Both the position numbers and the translations under genes were made by a program. Below the pieces are notes generated by a model. That model searched no databases. It was given only the letters and a program-made list of their open reading frames with translations, and had not been told where the DNA came from. Below, piece by piece: positions 45,246-53,507 of a DNA stretch of 64,000 nt (the stretch's first letter is position 1; every line of letters begins with the position of its first letter). The stretch is from Mycolicibacterium peregrinum. Its GTDB lineage: Bacteria > Actinomycetota > Actinomycetes > Mycobacteriales > Mycobacteriaceae. The stretch covers positions 434,001 through 498,000 of the forward strand of contig NZ_LZSO01000031.1 in NCBI RefSeq assembly GCF_001665785.1. The letters are read 5' to 3'.

Positions 45246-45557
45246 TCAAGAGCTCTGCGCGTGATCGGTCGCGCGAGCTTGGTCGGAATGACCGAGAGCG
45301 GCGAGTTTCGCCGAACAGATTCCGATGACCCGTTCTCGATCGGATCCGCGCATCGCCTGCGGTGGTGCTTCCTGTACGAGCGCCAGCACGCGACGATAGA
45401 AGGTCGATGGTGCGATGCCGAACTCCGGCAAGATGTACTCGTCGCCGTGATCGAATGGTGCCCATCGAGCCACGAACGAGAGCATGCGGCCAGTTTCAGT
45501 AAGCATGTGCGAGTTGATATTTGTAGGTCGTCCCGCTTTTCGCGGTTCTTTTGTCAT
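45246..45557 (-). CDS. Small DUF3263-like helix-turn-helix protein (second copy)
   Basis: 103 residues. The segment RWAPF followed by YILPEFGIAPSTFYRRVLALV matches the DUF3263-like pattern of the protein at 10535 and reads like a helix-turn-helix; the start overlaps the E2 stop by four bases (ATGA), so translation is coupled to the 2-oxoacid dehydrogenase. The N-terminus is basic (KEPRKAGRP), which is consistent with DNA contact. A regulatory role is inferred. Confidence 0.65.
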   Translation of the reverse strand: MTKEPRKAGRPTNINSHMLTETGRMLSFVARWAPFDHGDEYILPEFGIAPSTFYRRVLALVQEAPPQAMRGSDRERVIGICSAKLAALGHSDQARATDHAQSS

Positions 45558-46609
45558 CGAAGGTCCGCATCGTCGAAGCCGCGCTCCAGGCGATGGCGCA
45601 CGGTGCCGAGATAGCGTGCGGCGTCGGCGCCGTCGATGATCCGATGGTCGTAGGACAGCGAAAGGTAGGCCATCGAACTCGTCTTCACCACGAGGTTGCC
45701 AAGCTCGTCGCGCCCAGGAACCAGTCGTTCGACCACTGTCCCGACACCCAGGATGGCTGATTGGGGTTGATTGATGATGGGGGTGTCGAACAGCGCACCG
45801 CGGCTTCCGGTGTTGGTGATCGTGAAAGTACCTCCCGACAGATCGTCAGGCCGTACCGTCCCCGATCTCACCGCCAGGGCCGATGCCGCGATGGCCGCTG
45901 CCAAGCCGGCCAACGTCATTGACTCGGCGTCGCGGATCACCGGCACCATCAGACCCTTGTCACTATCGACTGCAACACCTAGATGGACGGCACTGTGATA
46001 GGTGACCTCGGTGCAGTCGGCGTTCAACGAAGCGTTGATCACCGGGTGTGCCGCAAGGCCTTCCACGGCAGCGCCAACGACAAACGGCAGATAGGACAGC
46101 TTCTGGCCGGTCCTGCCCTCGAATTCGGCTTTGTTGCGGTTGCGCACCACCGCGACATTGGTCAGGTCGACTTCGACCACCGTCGTCAACTGTGCCGATG
46201 TCTGCAGCGATGTCAGCATGCGCTGAGCAATCGTGCGCCGGATCCGCGAGAGCTTCTCGACACGCTCCGTTGCTGATTCAGCCGGTTCAGGTTCCGGCTC
46301 GGCGACCTCTGGAACGCTCTCTGGCTCGTGGGCCGTTTCCTCGGTGGGCGCTGCGTCGGTAGCGCTGATCACCGCGATGACCGCGCCGATCTCGACCACG
46401 GAGTCCTCCGGTTCGATGATCTGAGTCAGGATCCCGGCTGCGGGAGAGCAGACTTCGGTATCGACCTTGTCGGTGGCGACCTCGAGCAGGGGTTCGTCAG
46501 GCTGCACTTCATCGCCTACTGCTTTGAGCCACCGGGTGATGGTGGCCTCGGTGACCGCCTCGCCAAGAGCGGGCAGTTCCACATTGGTCATGCTTGTGGC
46601 GGAAGTCAT
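45554..46609 (-). CDS. 2-oxoacid dehydrogenase E2 (dihydrolipoyl acyltransferase) without a visible peripheral-subunit-binding domain
   Basis: 351 residues from 46609 (MTSATSMTN), overlapping the E1 stop (ATGA). The single lipoyl domain covers about residues 8-82 with the lipoyl lysine in EVATDKVDTEV. A Glu/Pro-rich linker then runs straight into the catalytic domain at VEKLSRIRRTIAQRM. The roughly 35-residue subunit-binding domain normally found between them is not seen. The catalytic motif SYDHRIIDGADAA is intact. It transfers acyl groups from E1 to CoA. No E3 gene is nearby. Confidence 0.9.
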   Translation of the reverse strand: MTSATSMTNVELPALGEAVTEATITRWLKAVGDEVQPDEPLLEVATDKVDTEVCSPAAGILTQIIEPEDSVVEIGAVIAVISATDAAPTEETAHEPESVPEVAEPEPEPAESATERVEKLSRIRRTIAQRMLTSLQTSAQLTTVVEVDLTNVAVVRNRNKAEFEGRTGQKLSYLPFVVGAAVEGLAAHPVINASLNADCTEVTYHSAVHLGVAVDSDKGLMVPVIRDAESMTLAGLAAAIAASALAVRSGTVRPDDLSGGTFTITNTGSRGALFDTPIINQPQSAILGVGTVVERLVPGRDELGNLVVKTSSMAYLSLSYDHRIIDGADAARYLGTVRHRLERGFDDADLR

Positions 46610-48957
46610 TTCACGCTCCGTTCGGCCAGGTCGAGTGCTGCGCTGACGATGCTGTCGGTGTCGATGCCGTGGTACCGGTAGACATCGTCGAGCGAGCCGA
46701 CCTGTCCGAATCGACTCACTCCCAGAGCGGCTCCCGCCACATTGTTGATACCGGTGAGAAACGCCAACGTATGTGGGTGTCCGTCGAGCACGGTCACCAT
46801 CGGGGCCGCTCGCTCGGCCGGGAAGACCTGGTCGAGGATCCAGCTCGGGCTCTCGGAAAGCCCGCGGCGAGCTTGTAATGCGTCGAACAGCAGGCCGGGA
46901 CTCGTCACGCAGATGACGTCGGTATCGATGCCCTGCTCGGCGAGCCGATCCGCCGCCCGCAGGGACTCGGTGATCATCGCTCCCATTGCGACCACAGCGA
47001 CCTGCGGTGTGCCACCGGCTCGTCGCAGGATGTACGCACCGGCGACCACTTGTTTTCTGCGGCGTTCTCGGGCGGCGGCGTCGTCGGGAACTGATGCCAA
47101 AGTCTGGTCCACGGGCCGCGTGGAAAGCCGCACATACGACGACGAGCCGTCCGGCCGACCCAACTGGCCGATGCATGACAGCAAGGTCCACTCGACATCG
47201 ATGGCAAATGCCGGCTCGTAACTGATGCAACCGGGTTGCTCAAGGCCGATCGACGGTGTCTTGATGGACTGATGTGCGCCGCCCTCGGCCGCGAGTGACA
47301 CACCGGAGGGGGTCCCGACCAGAATCGACTGTCCGCCTGCGTAAATCCCGTAGGACCACGGCTCCAAGGCACGTTCCACGAATGGGTCGTAGACCACTCC
47401 GATCGGAAAGAGGGGTTCGCCCCACCGGCTCCACGTCGCGCCGAGCTCACCGATCAGGCCGACAAGATTGGTCTCGGCGATACCGAGTTCCATGTGCTGT
47501 CCGGTCGGTCTCTCCCGCCAGTGCATGATCGTCTCGGGGTCGTCGTCGAACCAGTTTCGACGTTCGTTCGGCGACCACACGCCAACCTTGTTGAGCCAAC
47601 CGGCCAGGTTGGTCGTTGAGCTGACGTCGGGGCTCACGGTGACCACACGCTTGGCCGCGTCCGGAGCCTGACGGCTCAGGTCGAGCAGAACCCGGCCCAG
47701 AGCCGCCTGGGTAGACGATGTGCCCGAGGGGGTACGACCGGTGTCGACGGGAACGGCAGGCGGAGTCGACAGTGCCACCGGCTCGCGCCGCAGCCTCTCG
47801 GCAGTCGTGGCGCAGAGCGCTCCGGGCGCACTATCGCTGGCGAAACACTGCCAAGGACTGGTCGGGTCCATACCGAGTTCCGTGGCGAACTGCTGGTACT
47901 GCTCGACGGTGAGTAGTGACGAATGATTCTGGGGATGGCCCTGGGTGGGCAGTCGGTGGCCCTTGATGGTGTAGGCGATGATCACCGTCGGGCGGGTGTC
48001 ATCGATCTGGGCGTAGGCGGCGCGCAGTGCGCCGAGGTCGTGGCCGCCCAGATTGCGGATCGCGGCCAGCAACGTGTTCTCATCCAGGTCGCGGATCAGC
48101 GTCGAGATCTGCTCGGCACCTATTCCGTTGCCGGGCAGCCTCTCCCGTAGCTCTTCGGCTGAGCAGCGCAGCAGACGCTGGTACTCGGGGTTGGGCATCT
48201 CGAGGATGCGGGTGCGCAGCGCGGCCCCACCGCTGTGGTCGAACAATGACTCAAGCTGGGCACCGAACTTCACATTGATCACTTGCCATCCGGCGCCCGA
48301 GAACATTGCCTCCAGCCGTCCGGCCGCGATGTTCGGCACCACGCGGTCGAGTGATTGGCGGTTGAGGTCGACGATCCAGACAATCTCGCCGAGCTCGGCG
48401 ACGGAGTTGTCCAGGATGGCTTCCCAGACCGCGCCCTCGTCGAGCTCGGCGTCGCCCACCAGCGAGTACTGGCGACCTTTTCCTGCGGCGCCGATCTGCG
48501 TATCGACGTAGCGGCGGGCGATCGTGCCCCATATCGGCGCAGTCGCCCCAATTCCCACCGATCCGGTCGAATAATCAACGGGATCAGGGTCTTTCGATCG
48601 GCTCGGGTAGGACTGCAGACCACCGAATTCGCGCAGGGTAGTCAAGTACTTCTGATCGAGCTCGCCCAGTAGGTAATTGATGCTGTGCAGCACGGGCGAG
48701 GCATGCGGCTTCACCGACACCCGATCACCTGGTTGAAGCTGTTCGAACCACAGCGACGTCATGATCGAGGTCATGGAGGCGCACGACGCCTGATGGCCTC
48801 CCACCTTCAGACCGGTCGGATTGGGCCGAACACGGTTGGCGTGGTGGATGATCGACGTCGATAGCCACAACACGCGGTCCTCGATCTCGCGGAGGGTGGT
48901 GTCTGCTGACGTGTCGGCGACACGAGGCCGTGCATCGACTGATTGCGATCGGTCCAT
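46606..48957 (-). CDS. AceE-type homodimeric 2-oxoacid dehydrogenase E1
   Basis: 783 residues, shorter than typical AceE (roughly 880-930). Homology begins almost at once with LREIEDRVLWLSTSI and VGGHQASCASM, so the N-terminal extension of AceE is absent. ThDP-site features are KPHASPVLHS (catalytic-loop histidine), GDAELDEG and DLNRQSLDRVV. The pyrimidine domain carries HMELGIAETNLVG. It probably decarboxylates pyruvate, 2-oxobutyrate or a related oxoacid. Gene order (Lrp regulator divergent, E1, E2) recalls the mdeB/mdeR arrangement of Pseudomonas. Confidence 0.92.
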   Translation of the reverse strand: MDRSQSVDARPRVADTSADTTLREIEDRVLWLSTSIIHHANRVRPNPTGLKVGGHQASCASMTSIMTSLWFEQLQPGDRVSVKPHASPVLHSINYLLGELDQKYLTTLREFGGLQSYPSRSKDPDPVDYSTGSVGIGATAPIWGTIARRYVDTQIGAAGKGRQYSLVGDAELDEGAVWEAILDNSVAELGEIVWIVDLNRQSLDRVVPNIAAGRLEAMFSGAGWQVINVKFGAQLESLFDHSGGAALRTRILEMPNPEYQRLLRCSAEELRERLPGNGIGAEQISTLIRDLDENTLLAAIRNLGGHDLGALRAAYAQIDDTRPTVIIAYTIKGHRLPTQGHPQNHSSLLTVEQYQQFATELGMDPTSPWQCFASDSAPGALCATTAERLRREPVALSTPPAVPVDTGRTPSGTSSTQAALGRVLLDLSRQAPDAAKRVVTVSPDVSSTTNLAGWLNKVGVWSPNERRNWFDDDPETIMHWRERPTGQHMELGIAETNLVGLIGELGATWSRWGEPLFPIGVVYDPFVERALEPWSYGIYAGGQSILVGTPSGVSLAAEGGAHQSIKTPSIGLEQPGCISYEPAFAIDVEWTLLSCIGQLGRPDGSSSYVRLSTRPVDQTLASVPDDAAARERRRKQVVAGAYILRRAGGTPQVAVVAMGAMITESLRAADRLAEQGIDTDVICVTSPGLLFDALQARRGLSESPSWILDQVFPAERAAPMVTVLDGHPHTLAFLTGINNVAGAALGVSRFGQVGSLDDVYRYHGIDTDSIVSAALDLAERSVK

Positions 48958-49228
48958 CGGTGGTTTCCTTGCATGCGAGTTCCAGATTGTGGGGTGACCG
49001 GCCTTCGCCGTGCTCAGGTCGTGAACACGGCGACTGCGCGTCGCAGCAAGCGGGCTCGAGTGAGAGCGCAGGCGCTGCCGACCGCGGTGACACGGTCGTC
49101 GGAGCTCCGTAAGGGTGCAGAACTCGCTGTCAAGTCGAGCATCGATCTACACTTTGAACAAGTTCGAGCGGCGCGATTGAGCATTTTGCTGAAGTCGGCG
49201 TTCGGGCAGTCAGTTGGAGGTTGTCATT
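48958..49228. promoter_or_regulatory. Divergent promoter region between E1 and the Lrp-family regulator
   Basis: A 271-bp gap. A short dyad (GAAC-AA-GTTC, 49156-49165) lies 64 bp before the regulator start and is a weak candidate Lrp site. No gene is supported here. Confidence 0.4.
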
Positions 49229-49714
49229 TTGACCACGCAAACCACAGTCGACGCTTTGGATGCTCGGATCCTCAAGGCTCTCAACGATGATCCTCGCGCC
49301 ACCGTGATCGCGTTGGCCGACGAGACCCGCTTGTCGCGCAACACTGTCCAGGCACGCATCAACAAGTTGGAGCGATTGGGCGTCCTGCGCTCGTTCGAGA
49401 GACGCATCGATCCCGCCACACTGGGTTACCCGTTGACGGCGTATATCCTGACGCGCGTCACGCAGCGCAAGCTCGCTGCCATTGCGCGAGCGCTGGAGCA
49501 GGTTCCCGAAGTCGTCGAAGTTCAAGGACTCGGGGGTACTACTGATCTGTTGATTCACGTGGTCGCCCGTGAGGCGGACGATCTCTACCGGGTAGCCGGC
49601 CGGATACTCGATATTGACGGTGTTGAGCAGACCAACACCTCGCTGGTCATGCGCAAGCTCGTTGACTTCCGGCTGACACCGCTTCTGGAGAAACTGGCCG
49701 AGGAAACGAAATGA
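49229..49714 (+). CDS. Lrp/AsnC family transcriptional regulator
   Basis: About 161 residues from the TTG at 49229, placed by GGAGG at 49216-49220; an upstream TTG at 49214 would fall on the ribosome site. The N-terminal HTH reads ATVIALADETRLSRNTVQARINKLERLGVL, and the C-terminal RAM domain includes GTTDLLIHVVA. It is divergent from the E1/E2 operon and likely senses an amino acid or its oxoacid to control it, as MdeR and BkdR do in pseudomonads. Confidence 0.9.
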   Translation: MTTQTTVDALDARILKALNDDPRATVIALADETRLSRNTVQARINKLERLGVLRSFERRIDPATLGYPLTAYILTRVTQRKLAAIARALEQVPEVVEVQGLGGTTDLLIHVVAREADDLYRVAGRILDIDGVEQTNTSLVMRKLVDFRLTPLLEKLAEETK

Positions 49715-49843
49715 TCGCCTTACCGCGACAGGTTCGGGGTAACTCAGGAACGAGGCCTGCAGGCCGGTTCACATGTGATCTGTGCAAGATCTCGCTGGAC
49801 GACCTGATCACGGTGACTGACACCGCCGTGTTTCACTGGGGGC

Positions 49844-50491
49844 ATGGACCCAGAGCGCTCCGAGACGGTCACGGGGCGAACGCGCGGCCGGCGTGCTCGG
49901 CAGGGGCCGACCCGGCGGACGGTGAAGCGGGCAGAACGGCACGACCGGGTCTACGAAGCCGCCATCGCGCTGTTCGTCGAACGCGGATTCGAGGCGTCCT
50001 CGATGGACGACATCGCCGACCGGTCGGGACTGTCGCGCAGCACCGTCTTCACGCATTTCCCCCGCAAGACGCTCTTTCTTGAGGAATGGATGCGGCGACG
50101 ACGGACCGAGGCCTGGCGGTCCGCGCGAACTGACGGGGTGGCGGGTCGGCCACTTCGTGAAGTGCTCGGCGCTTACCTGGACGCCCTGGCCACCTCGAAC
50201 TCCGCTGCCCGTGCGGAGATGTGCGCGCTCGTCCCTCCCGCCCTCCTGCACACGACGATGCTGGTCGACCATCCAGTCGGGGTGGACTTCGCTGCCCTGA
50301 TCGTGGAAACCGAGGCGGTCCTTCGACCGTCCGTGCGACCGGAACGGGTTGGACGGCTGCTGGCGTCGGGCTACGTCTCCGCGATGTCGCAGTGGATCCA
50401 GGAGGAGCCCCCGGAGTCCGATCTCGGCACCGAACTGAGCGCGTTGCTGGACCTCGTCCTGTCGGGCGCCCAGTCGAACGCGCTCGAATAG
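49844..50491 (+). CDS. TetR family transcriptional regulator
   Basis: 215 residues. An Arg-rich N-terminus is followed by the HTH FEASSMDDIADRSGLSRSTVFTHFPRKTLFL near residues 46-76. The helical C-terminal domain is unassigned. It lies about 130 bp after the Lrp gene and 78 bp before an NmrA-like gene on the same strand, which is its most likely target or operon partner. Confidence 0.88.
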   Translation: MDPERSETVTGRTRGRRARQGPTRRTVKRAERHDRVYEAAIALFVERGFEASSMDDIADRSGLSRSTVFTHFPRKTLFLEEWMRRRRTEAWRSARTDGVAGRPLREVLGAYLDALATSNSAARAEMCALVPPALLHTTMLVDHPVGVDFAALIVETEAVLRPSVRPERVGRLLASGYVSAMSQWIQEEPPESDLGTELSALLDLVLSGAQSNALE

Positions 50492-50568
50492 TTGCTCGAC
50501 CTGCCGCGATGTCATGAATCCGGACTCAAGTCTTGTTTCGTCGCGGCTTCGCTCGTAGGGTTTCAGCG

Positions 50569-51441
50569 GTGACCGCACTCATCACCGGCGCGACGGGTGG
50601 AATCGGAGCGAGCCTGGTTGGACGATTGGCGTCGGCCGACCAGGCCGTGAAGGCAGGCAGTCGCGATCCCCGCAAGGCAGCAGGACTGGGCGTCGAGATC
50701 GTCGAACTGGATCTCGCCAAGCGGGAAACCTTCGACAAGGCATTGGCGGGCGTCGACCGCATCTTCCTCTACGCGGAACCCGCCGCCATCGAGGACTTCG
50801 TCGACTCTGCAGAGCGCGCAGGTGTCCGGCGCGTCGTCCTACTCTCCTCGGACTCCGTGGAGATGGCGAACGCGGAACGCAACGCCCTGGCGCAACATCA
50901 CGATGTAGTCGAAAAAGCCATCGCTGCTGCGTCTTTCAGCACTACGGTGCTACGGCCGGGAACATTCGCCACCATGACGCTCGACTGGGCATCCTTCATC
51001 CGCGCCGGAGTCCCGGTCGAGCAGCCCTTCTGGGGAGCCTGTCTCGACGTGATCCATCCCGAGGACATCGCCGACGTGGCCGAATGTGCGCTCATCAACG
51101 ACGATCTGGAGGGGCTCACCCTGACTCTTGGCGGCCCCGAGGTTCTGAGCTTCCATCAGCAACGCGACACTCTGGCAAGCCTGCTCGCGCGAGAGCTGGA
51201 TTGGCGGGAGCCCAGCAGAGAACAAGCTGTGCAACATCTTTCGCGACACGCTCCGCTTCCTCTGGTCGACGCCATCCTCGACTACTGGTCGCAGCTGCCG
51301 CGACAACACGACAAGGCCGGCGATCCGTCGAGCGCATCACCGGAAGGCCCGGACGCACGTTCCGGCAGTGGGCCGGAGAGCGGCTCGACGCGTTCCGCTG
51401 ATCACCGGCGGCGGCGAAGGTTTCGCTCGACCAGTCGATGA
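50569..51441 (+). CDS. NmrA-like NAD(P)-binding protein with apparent 3' frameshift
   Basis: About 290 residues from the GTG at 50569. The Rossmann motif is TGATGGIG, then AGSRDPRKAAG and VLLSSDSVEMANAERN. This is the NmrA/SDR-atypical group of NAD(P)-binding sensors and reductases. After about 51325 the in-frame tail becomes a low-complexity Ser/Arg stretch. In another frame the DNA encodes SVERITGRPGRTFRQWAGER and stops at 51401, which matches the usual NmrA-type C-terminus. A one-base deletion (or sequencing error) near 51325-51332 therefore seems likely. The affected part is only the last 25 or so residues. Confidence 0.8.
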   Translation: MTALITGATGGIGASLVGRLASADQAVKAGSRDPRKAAGLGVEIVELDLAKRETFDKALAGVDRIFLYAEPAAIEDFVDSAERAGVRRVVLLSSDSVEMANAERNALAQHHDVVEKAIAAASFSTTVLRPGTFATMTLDWASFIRAGVPVEQPFWGACLDVIHPEDIADVAECALINDDLEGLTLTLGGPEVLSFHQQRDTLASLLARELDWREPSREQAVQHLSRHAPLPLVDAILDYWSQLPRQHDKAGDPSSASPEGPDARSGSGPESGSTRSADHRRRRRFRSTSR

Positions 51442-51457
51442 TCCGCGCACTGTGGGA

Positions 51458-52303
51458 TCAGTCGAGGCCGAGCGGTCCGGCCAATGCGGTAAGTGAGGGA
51501 ATCAGTTCGTCGGGTCCGGTCAGGACTTGCACGGACACGTGGGTCGCGCCGGCAACGAGATGCTCTTTCAGTCTGGCGGCGACGGCATCGGTTCTGCCAT
51601 ACGCGACCAGGGCGTCGATCAGGGCATCGCTGCCGGGGGAGGCAACGTCGGAGTCGTTGAACCCCAATCGCTTCCAGTTGTTCACATAGTTGGTGCCTTT
51701 GAGGTAGATGGCGAGAGCTTCGCGTCCGACGGTCCTTGCCTGAGCCGCGTCTGTGTTCAGCACCACCTTGTGTCCCGGGGCGATGAAAGCATCCGGCCCG
51801 ACCAACGCGCGCGCCTGAGCGGTGTGTTGCGGGGTGGTCAGGTAGGGATGGGCTCCCGCGCTGCGGCGTGCGGCCAGCTTCAGGACCTGGGGGCCGAGCG
51901 CGGCTACGACGCGCTGGTCCTTGGGCACGCCGTATTCATCGAGTTTGGCGAGGTACTCGGTGAGCGCGTCGTAGGGTTTCTTGTACTCGGCGATCAGCTC
52001 GGGATGTCCGGCCCCGATCCCGAGCAGGAATCGTCCGGGGTGCGCCGTATCGATACGGTGAAACGACTCGGCGACCTGGCCGGCGGCCGCCGACCAGATG
52101 TTGACGATGCCCGTCGCCACCTTCAGCGTCTTGGTCGGCTCAAGGATTGACTCAACCCAGTCGAGTTCGGCCGGCGGCGAGCCGCCTGCCCAGATCGCGC
52201 CGTAGCCGAGCGCCTCGATATCCCTCAGTTGCGCGGCGGTCACTTGTTTCCACTGCTGGAAAAGACCGAATACACCGAAGGTGCCCATATTCAAACTAGT
52301 CAT
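51458..52303 (-). CDS. F420-type LLM oxidoreductase
   Basis: About 281 residues from 52303 (MTSLNMGTFGVFG); a start at 52348 is also open. The barrel reads IEALGYGAIWAGG, TGIVNIWSAAAGQVAE, GRFLLGIGAGH and VVAALGPQVLKLAA. This matches the small actinobacterial LLM proteins (TIGR03620-like) predicted to use coenzyme F420 rather than FMN. The substrate is unknown. It is the first of a minus-strand set with nitronate monooxygenase and hydrolases. Confidence 0.85.
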   Translation of the reverse strand: MTSLNMGTFGVFGLFQQWKQVTAAQLRDIEALGYGAIWAGGSPPAELDWVESILEPTKTLKVATGIVNIWSAAAGQVAESFHRIDTAHPGRFLLGIGAGHPELIAEYKKPYDALTEYLAKLDEYGVPKDQRVVAALGPQVLKLAARRSAGAHPYLTTPQHTAQARALVGPDAFIAPGHKVVLNTDAAQARTVGREALAIYLKGTNYVNNWKRLGFNDSDVASPGSDALIDALVAYGRTDAVAARLKEHLVAGATHVSVQVLTGPDELIPSLTALAGPLGLD

Positions 52304-52480
52304 GGGTGAGTCAACCAATCGTGCTCCCCTAGATATTCCGATATCCACTGCAGGACTTCAGCTTTGAGCAGTTTCCGTCGAGCCTGCGCCGGCTGAATGT
52401 GAGACTGTGGCGGGCATTGCCAACGAAACCGACTTAACGCCAAGGCGTAACGCCATTTCATCATTCGTCTGGACTATCCA

Positions 52481-53446
52481 TCAACGCCGAGCGAGCAGTG
52501 CATCCATCGCGTTGTCGTACTCGCGCCGGAGCCGAGCTACCAGCTGTGAGGTGGGGAGTGTGGTGTTGATGGTCCCGATGCCGTGTCCGGCACCCCAGAT
52601 ATCCCTCCACGCTTTGGCGTTGATGTTTCCGCCCGCGCCGAAGTTCATCGCTGAAGGTTCCGATATCGGCAAGTTGTCCGGATCTAGGCCTGCGGCCGAA
52701 ATCGACCCGCGGAGGTAGTTGCCGTGTACGCCGGTGAAAAGGTTGGTGTACACGATATCTGCCGATGTGCCGGTGGCGATCATGTCCTTGTACGCGGGGG
52801 ACGCATCGGCCTCTTGTGTGGCAAGGAAGGCGGATCCGATGTATGCGAGGTCAGCACCTGCGGCCTGGGCGGCCAGAATCGAGCGGCCGTGCCCGATGGC
52901 CCCGGATAGCAGTAGCGGGCCGTCGAACCACGTTCTGATCTCCTGCACCAAGGCGAAAGGAGAAACTGTTCCTGCGTGGCCACCGGCACCCGCGGCGACG
53001 GCAATCAGTCCGTCAGCGCCCTTGTCGATGGCCTTTCGGGCGAACTCGTTGTTGATGACGTCGTGGAACACCACCCCGCCGTAGGAGTGGATTGCCTCGT
53101 TGATCTCTGGTCGTGCGCCCAGCGAGGTGATGATGATCGGAACCCGGTGATCGATGCAGGTCTGCACATCTTCGTCGAGGCGGTCATTAGACCGGTGCAC
53201 GATCTGATTGACCGCGTACGGAGCTATCGGTAGTTCAGGGTGAACCGCTTTGTACTCAGCGAGTGCTGTGGTGATGCGTTGTAACCATTCGCCGAGGACA
53301 GGAGCCGGACGCGCGTTGAGCGCGGGGAACGATCCCACGATTCCGGCGGTGCACTGTGCGATCACCAGCTCGGGTCCCGAGCAGATGAACATTGGCGCGG
53401 CGACTACCGGAAGTGCGAGGTTTCCGAGGAGCGCAGGGAGGGTCAT
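52481..53446 (-). CDS. Nitronate monooxygenase / 2-nitropropane dioxygenase-like flavoprotein
   Basis: 321 residues of the NMO TIM-barrel type. The N-terminal segment LPVVAAPMFICSGPEL, the flavin-phosphate motif AAGAGGHAG near residue 155 and LLLSGAIGHGRSILAA plus YIGSAFLAT near 210 are all typical. It binds FMN and oxidises nitronates or acts as an enoyl-type reductase. The usual class I histidine region is present as GGHAG. Context (hydrolases, F420 oxidoreductase) does not identify a nitro substrate. Confidence 0.88.
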   Translation of the reverse strand: MTLPALLGNLALPVVAAPMFICSGPELVIAQCTAGIVGSFPALNARPAPVLGEWLQRITTALAEYKAVHPELPIAPYAVNQIVHRSNDRLDEDVQTCIDHRVPIIITSLGARPEINEAIHSYGGVVFHDVINNEFARKAIDKGADGLIAVAAGAGGHAGTVSPFALVQEIRTWFDGPLLLSGAIGHGRSILAAQAAGADLAYIGSAFLATQEADASPAYKDMIATGTSADIVYTNLFTGVHGNYLRGSISAAGLDPDNLPISEPSAMNFGAGGNINAKAWRDIWGAGHGIGTINTTLPTSQLVARLRREYDNAMDALLARR

Positions 53447-53507
53447 TGAGATCGCTTTCGTTTTGTCGACATGCGCCGGTCAGAACCAATTCGGGTGGCT
53501 TCGGTGT

